A DNA stretch of 5,437 nucleotides from Candidatus Zixiibacteriota bacterium (GTDB lineage Bacteria > Zixibacteria > MSB-5A5 > GN15 > FEB-12), in the NCBI GenBank assembly GCA_003641415.1, contig QNAG01000198.1:1-5437 (forward strand), in the 5' to 3' direction. Below are positions 1 to 5,325 of the stretch, piece by piece. Position 1 is the stretch's first letter, and every line of letters starts with the position of its first letter. Both the position numbers and the translations under genes were made by a program. The notes under the pieces were generated by a model. The model did not search any database and was not told where the DNA came from. It worked only from the letters and a program-made list of their open reading frames with translations.

Positions 1-2
1 CT

Positions 3-161
3 TGTATCGGCTTATGGCTGAGAGAGTGGATATTGATAGGATGCGGATTTTATGGCTTGATAATGTTCGCAGTAGCTGGATTAGTTCGTGAGCATGAGCA
101 GATAAGGAAACAAGAAGAAGCGATGTTGTTATCAATTCCGCTCAAGGATGGTGATGCGTGA
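3..161 (+). CDS. C-terminal fragment of a small membrane protein, 5' end outside the window
   Basis: The open frame enters from the left edge and gives the last 52 residues before a TGA at 159-161. Residues about 9-28 of the fragment (WILIGCGFYGLIMFAVAGLV) form one uninterrupted hydrophobic stretch long enough to span a membrane. A charged tail follows (REHEQIRKQEEA), and a polar C-terminus ends in DGDA. By the positive-inside tendency the tail is probably cytoplasmic, though its charge is mixed. The other two forward frames are broken by stops early on. The stop overlaps the next ATG as TGATG and the gene's 3' end carries the next gene's ribosome binding site, which supports this frame as real coding. 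I do not recognise a family, and the fragment is too short to assign a function. Confidence 0.6.
   Translation, partial: CIGLWLREWILIGCGFYGLIMFAVAGLVREHEQIRKQEEAMLLSIPLKDGDA
150..155 (+). promoter_or_regulatory. Shine-Dalgarno site for the 161-682 gene
   Basis: GGTGAT matches the 3' half of the archaeal consensus AGGAGGTGAT. It sits 5 bases before ATG 161 and is preceded by AAGGAT, a degenerate upstream half. It lies inside the last codons of the preceding gene and supports the ATG at 161 as the start. Confidence 0.6.
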
Positions 162-682
162 TGATCGTCGATTCGGTCGTTTTGGTCTTGGCAACATTCA
201 GCGATCTCCTGACTCGACTTGGCTATGATCCGGGATTGTGGTGGTCGGCGCATTTCGATCCGGCAATTGCGGGTCGGCTATTCGGCTATTACAGGCCGAG
301 GTTCGTGTCAGTTCCAGCAAGAACATGGTATCGTGGTCGTTGGCATAGAGTTTCTGTCCTCGGCGTCATTGACGAGTCGAATCATGATCGTCTGCATATG
401 ATCGTCTCTCCATATGGAAACGGATTCGCAGTCAGCAGGCCGGCAATTGACTACATGACCGGCCTCGGCGTTGATGAAAAAATCGCCAATTTCGTGGTCA
501 AGTTTGTCCAGCATCGGAATCGGCTGATGAATGTGCAGGTGACGGCCAAACACATGGATCGGAAGTTGCGATTCGGCGTTCAAAAGTCAATCAGGGCCAA
601 AGTCTCGTTTCTGAATGTCATAGCTGAGTCTGTCGTTGCTAAGCCGGTGGCCGGAGATCTGAGGATGGCAGTCAGGCCATGA
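161..682 (+). CDS. Hypothetical basic protein, 173 residues
   Basis: The frame is complete at 173 residues. I chose ATG 161 over the in-frame GTG at 158 because it forms the TGATG overlap with the upstream stop and has GGTGAT five bases before it. I do not recognise the family. The N-terminus (IVDSVVLVLATFSDLL) is hydrophobic but short and lacks the basic start of a signal peptide. The middle is rich in aromatics and arginine (GLWWSAHF, LFGYYRPRF, TWYRGRWHRV). A probable beta segment follows (VSVLGVID, LHMIVSPYG), and the last 70 residues are basic and probably helical. High Arg/Lys content would suit nucleic acid binding, but no known fold is visible, so that is only a suggestion. Coupling to the upstream membrane protein suggests the two are made together. 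The 3' end overlaps the convergent gene by 11 bases. Confidence 0.7.
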   Translation: MIVDSVVLVLATFSDLLTRLGYDPGLWWSAHFDPAIAGRLFGYYRPRFVSVPARTWYRGRWHRVSVLGVIDESNHDRLHMIVSPYGNGFAVSRPAIDYMTGLGVDEKIANFVVKFVQHRNRLMNVQVTAKHMDRKLRFGVQKSIRAKVSFLNVIAESVVAKPVAGDLRMAVRP

Positions 683-687
683 CCTGA
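672..687. repeat. Small palindrome holding both convergent stop codons
   Basis: TCAGG (672-676) and CCTGA (683-687) are a perfect 5-bp inverted repeat around a 6-base centre. The minus-strand stop is read at 672-674 and the plus-strand stop at 680-682. The arms could form a weak hairpin at the meeting point of the two transcripts, but there is no T-tract beside it, so a terminator role is not shown. Confidence 0.4.
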
Positions 688-2120
688 TAATCGGCGTCTA
701 TTGACATAATGTCATAGAGCTGTTCGGCCATCGTCCTATACTTCGACTTGTAGTATGAAAGTGCCGACCACAGAGCATCGATTGCAGTCCAGCCAACACA
801 CCCTGCGTCGTTCAAGTCTTTGTCCCCGCCAAACGGAATGCATTGGCCGGGCTTCGTCTTTATCCTGCCCCCGATCTTGGTCGGCATGTCGAACATCGCT
901 TTATGCAACAGCCAGATTGCCGATATGACAGCCTCTTCACTCGGAGATATGGAGTAATCGACCAGTTCCATGCCGACCGGAATTCCGCCATGCCATACTG
1001 TCTTGGTCGTGAATCTCGCCGAGCCTTCTGCTACCGGCATGCCGTCTGCATAGAACTTGACCCTGATGCCGAACTGCCTAGTCTCGGGATAGCCGTCCTT
1101 GGTCTGGCTGAGAATGACTCTCGACATTGCGATGAAGCAGGTCGCTCTTTCCGAAAATCGATGGCCGGGGACGTATCCTGCATACTCGATCGTATATGTC
1201 CAGCCCCAGACTGTTGCGTGTTCGGCCCTCGGCGGTAGTGCCGGCCTTTGCTTTTCTATTGTTTGCTCGTCGATCGGCAGGAAGTCGAGGTTGCGAGTCA
1301 AAGACCGAATGAACGAATCTGCGTCCGGATCCGGCATCGAGATCGGCATATTGACTGACTTGACCAATGACATTAGTTGATTCAGAACTAGCTTTGCGTT
1401 GTCGTCTATCGACTTTGCGATCAGCTTCTGTATCTCGGACTTGAAATTGCGAAGCGCGTCAATCGCAGACTTGATGTCTGTCATCTTCTTGGCATGCTCG
1501 AGCAAGACGATCAATTTGTTGATTTTTGCCTCGAGCTCGGGATTCAGCTGTCTATAAAGGACATATTCTTTCAGCTCCTTGGCCCATTTGATGACGTCGT
1601 CTATCACTTCCTGCCTTTTGCTCGGCTTGGCGTAGATTGCCGATCCGAGGTCTGTCAGTCTCGAGTTGACGGCCACGATTATTGCATTGAAGATGTCGAG
1701 GTTCGACCTCATGCTGGATAGCGTTTCTCCTGCCTTGCCCAGCTCTAATGCTTGTTCCGCAACATCGACTAATGGAGCGATTAATTCATCTCTTGTCCTG
1801 TCGTCCATGACCTCGGAAGGCGGTGCCTTGAACTCGATCCAATTCAGCCAGTTGAACAAAGCCGATGCCCAAGGCAGTCTGGTTATGCCCCAGCCGAAAT
1901 AGTCTTTGAGGTCGTTTGCCAACTTCGTAATGTCAGACCTGAAATTCTCGAACTCCGCTCTCGGAACTGGCGTCTCCATTGCCAAAAACTCCTCCAGCCT
2001 GCCGATGAACTTGCCGAGCCAGTCATAGAATCTCTTGCCCCATTTCCTCGATCTGAACTTCGGCATGTATTCGATGTATTTCTGGGTCAGGTCTCGAACT
2101 CGACTCAGAAGCTCGGACAT
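672..2120 (-). CDS. Hypothetical two-part protein, 482 residues
   Basis: The frame is long and uninterrupted, and starts at ATG 2118-2120. A TATA element about 28 bases upstream supports this start as a leaderless message. I do not recognise the family. Residues about 1-75 and 105-258 are strongly helical, with alternating hydrophobic and charged residues; stretches such as 170-240 look like coiled coil. Between them, residues 75-100 are tryptophan-rich (YFGWGITRLPW, WLNWIEF). A proline/aspartate linker at 259-268 leads to a C-terminal domain, about 295-482, with several probable beta strands (TVWGWTYTIEYAGY, FGIRVKFYADG, GGIPVGMELVDYSI) and a helical end. The only cysteines are at 328, 427 and 441, all in that domain. 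There is no signal peptide or membrane segment. A coiled-coil stalk plus beta head would suit a structural or adaptor protein, but that is inference only. Confidence 0.75.
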   Translation of the reverse strand: MSELLSRVRDLTQKYIEYMPKFRSRKWGKRFYDWLGKFIGRLEEFLAMETPVPRAEFENFRSDITKLANDLKDYFGWGITRLPWASALFNWLNWIEFKAPPSEVMDDRTRDELIAPLVDVAEQALELGKAGETLSSMRSNLDIFNAIIVAVNSRLTDLGSAIYAKPSKRQEVIDDVIKWAKELKEYVLYRQLNPELEAKINKLIVLLEHAKKMTDIKSAIDALRNFKSEIQKLIAKSIDDNAKLVLNQLMSLVKSVNMPISMPDPDADSFIRSLTRNLDFLPIDEQTIEKQRPALPPRAEHATVWGWTYTIEYAGYVPGHRFSERATCFIAMSRVILSQTKDGYPETRQFGIRVKFYADGMPVAEGSARFTTKTVWHGGIPVGMELVDYSISPSEEAVISAIWLLHKAMFDMPTKIGGRIKTKPGQCIPFGGDKDLNDAGCVGWTAIDALWSALSYYKSKYRTMAEQLYDIMSIDADYQVMA

Positions 2121-2143
2121 TGCAAGTCATGAAGCCTGTCAGT

Positions 2144-2152
2144 CTATATAAG
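2144..2152 (-). promoter_or_regulatory. TATA-type promoter of the 482-residue gene
   Basis: Read on the minus strand the element is CTTATATAG. Its centre is about 28 bases before the A of the ATG at 2120, which places the transcription start at or within a few bases of the start codon. No Shine-Dalgarno precedes the ATG, as expected for a leaderless message. A purine-rich BRE upstream is weak or absent. Confidence 0.6.
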
Positions 2153-2252
2153 AATTCGGCATTTACTTAAGCGAATGAAAAGAGAGGCGTCATAGTCTTG
2201 GGCAGGAAAAACAGAGCCCTCGACTCGGCCTCGATGATAATGCAGTCATTTT

Positions 2253-2261
2253 GTATATAAG
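2253..2261 (+). promoter_or_regulatory. Orphan TATA element with adjacent dyad
   Basis: GTATATAAG is a good archaeal TATA match on the plus strand, predicting transcription from about 2284. An inverted repeat, GCGAT (2267-2271) and ATCGC (2279-2283), lies between the TATA and that start, in an operator-like position. The only nearby reading frame, ATG 2303 to TGA 2359, has 18 codons and no ribosome binding site, so any product is more likely a non-coding RNA. The element could also be chance in an AT-rich spacer. Confidence 0.3.
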
Positions 2262-2490
2262 CATTTGCGATTTGACCGATCGCTACTCAGTCATCGAATT
2301 GCATGTTTGCGATCGAAAATCAGGCCGAAAATCGGGAGTCTGCTTCGAGAATGCATTGACTGTCTTGCTGTTTTGACTCGAATTTGCGTTTGCATCGAGT
2401 GTGTCGGCTATGCTTGAAATCTAATATTGACTCGGCTGATGGCTTGTTGCAGATGTATGATTATACGGGGATTTTTGGCATACGGCATTA

Positions 2491-2498
2491 TTATAAAA
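2491..2498 (+). promoter_or_regulatory. Weak TATA-like element
   Basis: TTATAAAA sits in the middle of the spacer. A transcript from about 2522 could either extend the leader of the ATPase operon or be a short separate RNA. The only start nearby, ATG 2531, opens a 10-codon frame. There is no independent support for activity. Confidence 0.2.
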
Positions 2499-2554
2499 TT
2501 GCTTGAATCGAGTCTTTTGCGAGTTTGAGAATGTCGATGCGAGCCGGCCTGAAT

Positions 2555-2576
2555 GCCGATTAACATCCACATCGGC
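2555..2576 (+). repeat. Inverted repeat upstream of the ATPase promoter
   Basis: GCCGAT (2555-2560) and ATCGGC (2571-2576) are a perfect 6-bp inverted repeat separated by 10 bases, about 42 bases before the TATA element. It could be an activator or repressor site, or a small hairpin in a transcript from further upstream. No T-tract follows, so I do not call it a terminator. Confidence 0.3.
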
Positions 2577-2617
2577 GGATCAAAAATTGCAGAAAATTAT
2601 GTTGGAGCTGTATCGAT

Positions 2618-2633
2618 CAAAAAATATTTAAAT
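2618..2633 (+). promoter_or_regulatory. BRE/TATA promoter of the ATPase-VWA operon
   Basis: CAAAAAATATTTAAAT combines an A-rich BRE-like stretch with a TATA box, centred about 27 bases before ATG 2654. The message should be leaderless or nearly so, and there is no Shine-Dalgarno before the ATG. The same 16 bases recur at 5287-5302. The 9-base word TATCGATCA flanks the element on both sides (2611-2619 and 2646-2654), which is operator-like. Confidence 0.75.
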
Positions 2634-2653
2634 TATGACTGTGATTATCGATC

Positions 2654-3745
2654 ATGAAGCCGAGTGAGTTGATCAAGAAGTTTGGAGATATCTCTTCTAT
2701 TCCGGCGAGGCCGATTTTGCTTCTCGGCCCGCCGGGGGTTGGGAAGTCAGAGTCAGTTAGGCAATTGGCTATGCATTTGGCAAAGAAGTTGGATCTTGAA
2801 TTTGTCGAATGGCGACAAGGCATTGAGGTTGACCCGGCTAAGCATTTTGTCTATGTCGAATTTCGTTTGAGCGGGGCTCGTGATGTCGATTTACTCGGTC
2901 TTCCGAACATTTTGGCCAATCCGAGTGCGAAAACGTTTGCATATCGAATACCGGAGTGGTTAGCGATTTTGAGCAATCCGAATCAACATGGCATGTTGTT
3001 TCTCGATGAACTGACCAACCCGGCAACTGAAGATGTCAGGGCCGTCCTAATGCAGGTTCTTGGCAGTCGGAGGATCGGCTTCACGAAGATCGGATCCAAA
3101 GTGTGGATTATTGCCGCAGGAAATAAGCCTGAGCATTCATCTCTTGCGTCCGAACTCGCGTCTCCGATTATCAACCGAGTCAGAATAATCGAGTTTGAGG
3201 CGCCATCGGTAAGGGAGTGGATCAACTACATGACTGCTGTCTATCACTTGACCGATCGGTCGAGGCCGATTCTCGCATTCTTGACTGCTAAGCCTGATTA
3301 TCTGGTGACTGAAGCCGTGCCTGATTCTACCTTGACCCCATATCCATCACCAAGAGCATGGACAGGTTTTGTCCTCGACATTGAGTCCGGATTGGCGGAT
3401 TATGCTGACTGCGAACAATATGTAGGGCCTGAGGCCGGAGCGGCATTCCTGGCATTCATTTCTTACAACTTTGACGTTGAAAGGGCATTGTCCGATCTTT
3501 CATTTTTCAAGAGTCTGACATTCGACCAGCAACTATATGTCGTGTCAATGGCCAGTGAAGAGAGACTGAAAGAATGGATAAAAGATGTTGTCGAAGACAA
3601 TGACATAATGGAGTTTGCGATCTCGAGCATTCGGTTCTTGTCCATTGACGCAAGAAAGGAGTTGGTTTCATTCTTGCTCAAGAAGTCGAGGTCGAACAAA
3701 CTGCTCGATGAAGTTCAGGAAGAGCTGAAGGAGGCGATGCTGTGA
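2654..3745 (+). CDS. MoxR-type AAA+ ATPase (AAA_5-like)
   Basis: The product is 363 residues and probably a cytoplasmic hexameric ATPase that remodels a target protein with its VWA partner. Walker A is GPPGVGKS (25-32, Lys31). Walker B is MLFLDE (114-119, Asp118 and catalytic Glu119). Sensor 1 is Asn157 in IIAAGNKPE. The probable arginine finger is Arg175 in SPIINR. Sensor 2 is Arg234 in PSPRAW. The DVDLLGLP segment (77-84) and the PEWL segment (100-103) are typical of the MoxR-like branch that pairs with metallopeptidase/VWA proteins. Residues about 240-363 are helical and form the lid plus a C-terminal extension. The start is set by the promoter about 27 bases upstream. The stop overlaps the partner's ATG as TGATG. 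No key residue is missing. MoxR-like assignment is firm; the exact subfamily and client are not. Confidence 0.93.
   Translation: MKPSELIKKFGDISSIPARPILLLGPPGVGKSESVRQLAMHLAKKLDLEFVEWRQGIEVDPAKHFVYVEFRLSGARDVDLLGLPNILANPSAKTFAYRIPEWLAILSNPNQHGMLFLDELTNPATEDVRAVLMQVLGSRRIGFTKIGSKVWIIAAGNKPEHSSLASELASPIINRVRIIEFEAPSVREWINYMTAVYHLTDRSRPILAFLTAKPDYLVTEAVPDSTLTPYPSPRAWTGFVLDIESGLADYADCEQYVGPEAGAAFLAFISYNFDVERALSDLSFFKSLTFDQQLYVVSMASEERLKEWIKDVVEDNDIMEFAISSIRFLSIDARKELVSFLLKKSRSNKLLDEVQEELKEAML
3728..3738 (+). promoter_or_regulatory. Strong Shine-Dalgarno for the metallopeptidase/VWA gene
   Basis: AAGGAGGCGAT matches the archaeal consensus AGGAGGTGAT at nine of ten positions. It lies in the last codons of the ATPase gene and ends 6 bases before ATG 3745. 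It fixes the start at 3745 and implies translational coupling between the two partners. Confidence 0.8.
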
Positions 3746-5064
3746 TGAACGAAGAGAAGGCGAGGAAAGAGCTGAGGTCGATTTTGACCAAGCTGTCATT
3801 CTCGAAGCCGTATCTCGGCATTCCTGCGTCTAAGCTCGGCTATGTCTATGTCGAGGCCAACGATCAAGTTGCATTCACGGACGGAAAAAATGTCTATTTG
3901 ACCCCGGTGTTTTTCACTAACTACAATACAAAGGAAAAGATGTATATCATTGCCCATGAGCTATTGCATGTCGCATTCGATCATATGGCGAGGTCTGGAT
4001 CGAGCATGGATCCGAGAATTGCGAACATAGCCGCCGATGCCGTCGTCAACTATCTGCTTGACTATGACATGATGACGAGACCGAAAGATGTAGCCGTTAA
4101 GATGTTCAAGATCGAGAATGAGTTTGTCATAAAATACTCGAAGACGGAGTTGGGCAGGGCATCGGCAAATGAATTCTGGGTAATATACAAGGCGATCGAG
4201 CCCGAGGCGAGGAGTTTGGTCGGAGATATGCAGTCGAGGATCGAGATTCAAGCCCGGCAATCAGAAACGAATCGAGGATCGAACATGGGAGGGTCTGGAG
4301 GTCAGAGATCGAAATTGCGACTTGGGCCGGCTGTTGCTGGTGAAGAGTTCAGAAAGGCGAGGGGCAAGGTGCTGAAGAAGCCGGCTCCTGACATTGAGAA
4401 TGCGAGGTCGCAGAAGGAAGTCGGCAAGATAATCAGGAATTCGATGAGACAGGTCGGCGTCGAGAACGGCGAAATTCAGCAATATCTACAGGCAATGGAC
4501 AAGAGTCAGGTCAACTGGAAGACATTGTTGAGGAGATGGCTCGATGCATACGATCGGGGCCGGCTGAGCTGGTCATGGCCGTCATTGACTGCGCCGAAGT
4601 GGAAGGGCAAGGTCAAGAAGCCGAGCAAGATTGTCGTTTTTGTCTTGGTCGATTCTTCCGGATCTGTTTCGGATCGGGAGTTTGTCCAGTTCCTATCAGA
4701 AATCAAGGCCATTGTCAAGAACAAGGCGAAGGTTGTCTATGGAGTATTTGACGTCAGAATTGCGGAGCTTGGCAAGATGGAGAAGTCGAGCATTGTCAGA
4801 TTGCCGAGGACTTATGGAGGCACGGATCCTGCCAAGGCTGTTCGAGAGGCGAAGAAGGAAATCATGAAGGAGCTGAGAAATGCTCGGGCCCGGATCTCTG
4901 TCCTGTTTTCGGATCTGTGGTTTGACTATCCTGCCGAACTCGATCGAGAACTGTCAGAGCTCGGCTTTGTGCATAAAATTGCCGTTGCGACACACGACCA
5001 TAAGAAGCCTGTGGCCGAGAAGCTGAAGGAATTAGGATGGATTGTCCTGCCATTCGAGTCTTGA
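3745..5064 (+). CDS. Metallopeptidase-like/VWA domain protein (DUF2201 family), partner of the ATPase
   Basis: The product is 439 residues from ATG 3745; this start is preferred to the in-frame GTG at 3742 because of the TGATG overlap and strong Shine-Dalgarno. Residues about 1-115 form the zinc-peptidase-like domain: HELLH at 71-75 (His71, Glu72, His75), with His80 and the IAADAVVN segment (95-102, Asp98) offering further ligands. Residues 172-192 are a Gly/Ser-rich polar linker. A helical segment follows with QVNWKTLLRRW (255-265), a typical feature before the VWA domain. The VWA domain spans about 295-439 and has a complete MIDAS: DSSGS (303-307), Thr360 in YGGTD and Asp390 in LFSD. In related systems the MIDAS binds metal and a partner or client, while the MoxR ATPase supplies force. 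Both the peptidase-type and MIDAS residues are intact; actual proteolysis is not demonstrated by sequence. No signal peptide or membrane span is seen. Confidence 0.93.
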   Translation: MNEEKARKELRSILTKLSFSKPYLGIPASKLGYVYVEANDQVAFTDGKNVYLTPVFFTNYNTKEKMYIIAHELLHVAFDHMARSGSSMDPRIANIAADAVVNYLLDYDMMTRPKDVAVKMFKIENEFVIKYSKTELGRASANEFWVIYKAIEPEARSLVGDMQSRIEIQARQSETNRGSNMGGSGGQRSKLRLGPAVAGEEFRKARGKVLKKPAPDIENARSQKEVGKIIRNSMRQVGVENGEIQQYLQAMDKSQVNWKTLLRRWLDAYDRGRLSWSWPSLTAPKWKGKVKKPSKIVVFVLVDSSGSVSDREFVQFLSEIKAIVKNKAKVVYGVFDVRIAELGKMEKSSIVRLPRTYGGTDPAKAVREAKKEIMKELRNARARISVLFSDLWFDYPAELDRELSELGFVHKIAVATHDHKKPVAEKLKELGWIVLPFES

Positions 5065-5073
5065 CTGAATGCG

Positions 5074-5096
5074 AATTTTATTCTCTTGATTTTTAT
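5074..5096 (+). terminator. T-rich archaeal terminator after the ATPase-VWA operon
   Basis: Starting ten bases after the stop codon, the plus strand has TTTTATTCTCTTGATTTTTA, with a T4 run (5076-5079) and a T5 run (5090-5094). Archaeal RNA polymerase terminates at such T-tracts without needing a hairpin, and no strong hairpin precedes this one. Confidence 0.55.
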
Positions 5097-5171
5097 AGAA
5101 AAAATGTATTTTGAAATGCCTCGATAGATTATACATCTGATACATGCTGTGATGCGACTTTGCTTGATTGC

Positions 5172-5223
5172 CTTGCATTCTTGACATTTGGCCGTTGAAT
5201 TCGATTTTGCCTCGACTTGCATT
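5172..5223. repeat. Pair of CTTGCATT direct repeats in the spacer before the last gene
   Basis: CTTGCATT occurs at 5172-5179 and 5216-5223, 44 bases apart, and the related TTTGCAT follows at 5231-5237. They lie 50-115 bases upstream of the next TATA box, where an activator or repressor could bind. The spacer (5065-5325) has no credible gene. The words are short and chance is quite possible. Confidence 0.2.
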
Positions 5224-5286
5224 GATTTTCTTTGCATAGATGACTCGGATCTCGGCATTTTGACCCGAAATTTGACAGAAACACGA

Positions 5287-5302
5287 CAAAAAATATTTAA
5301 AT
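5287..5302 (+). promoter_or_regulatory. BRE/TATA promoter identical to that of the ATPase operon
   Basis: CAAAAAATATTTAAAT is base-for-base the same as the element at 2618-2633. Its TATA part is centred about 29-30 bases before ATG 5326, three bases further than in the ATPase promoter, giving a leaderless or very short-leader message. No Shine-Dalgarno precedes the ATG. Confidence 0.75.
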
Positions 5303-5309
5303 GATGATT

Positions 5310-5324
5310 ACAATCTTGGATTGT
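5310..5324 (+). promoter_or_regulatory. Operator-like dyad just before ATG 5326
   Basis: ACAATC (5310-5315) and GATTGT (5319-5324) are a perfect 6-bp inverted repeat with a 3-base centre. It covers the expected transcription start and ends one base before the start codon. A bound repressor there would block initiation, and in RNA it would be a tight hairpin at the 5' end. No experimental support is available. Confidence 0.4.
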
Positions 5325-5325
5325 C

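Larger units (their letters stand above)
2121..2653. other. Divergent intergenic region, 533 bases, no convincing protein gene
   Basis: The left end holds the leftward promoter (TATA at 2144-2152) and the right end the rightward ATPase promoter (2618-2633). Between them every reading frame is broken into very short pieces. Internal signals are an orphan TATA at 2253-2261, a weaker TTATAAAA at 2491-2498, a T5 run at 2472-2476 and an inverted repeat at 2555-2576. The motif TTTGCGA/T occurs four times (2264, 2306, 2383, 2516) but is also found in coding sequence here. The length is unusual beside the overlapping genes on either side, so the region may hold an untranslated RNA or regulatory sites. 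No tRNA fold or CRISPR-like repeat is present. Confidence 0.6.

Noticed and set aside
1698..1710. GAGGTTCGACCTC, resembling a tRNA T-arm
   Set aside because: It lies within the minus-strand coding frame, and there is no acceptor stem, anticodon arm or D-arm at the right distances.
843..1902. Several plus-strand open frames of 75-131 codons antisense to the 482-residue gene
   Set aside because: They overlap one another, have no promoter or ribosome binding signals, and are explained as shadows of the long minus-strand gene, which has a well-placed TATA box.
2175..2195. A 6-codon frame (MKREAS) 27 bases after the plus-strand reading of the TATATA at 2144-2152
   Set aside because: The spacing fits a leaderless start, but TATATA is symmetric and is needed for the leftward gene. 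Six codons give no evidence of a protein.
2264..2522. Four copies of TTTGCGA/T in the divergent spacer as a possible operator array
   Set aside because: Spacing is irregular (42, 77 and 133 bases) and the same word occurs in coding sequence, for example near 3615, so it is probably ordinary vocabulary of this genome.
2635..2667. ATG 2635 opening a 10-codon frame before the ATPase start
   Set aside because: It begins two bases after the TATA box, before any expected transcription start, so it should not be in the message.
5300..5307. ATGATGA resembling a C box of a C/D guide RNA
   Set aside because: No D box and no paired C'/D' boxes occur at the needed distances, and the word is part of the promoter-to-start interval of the gene at 5326.
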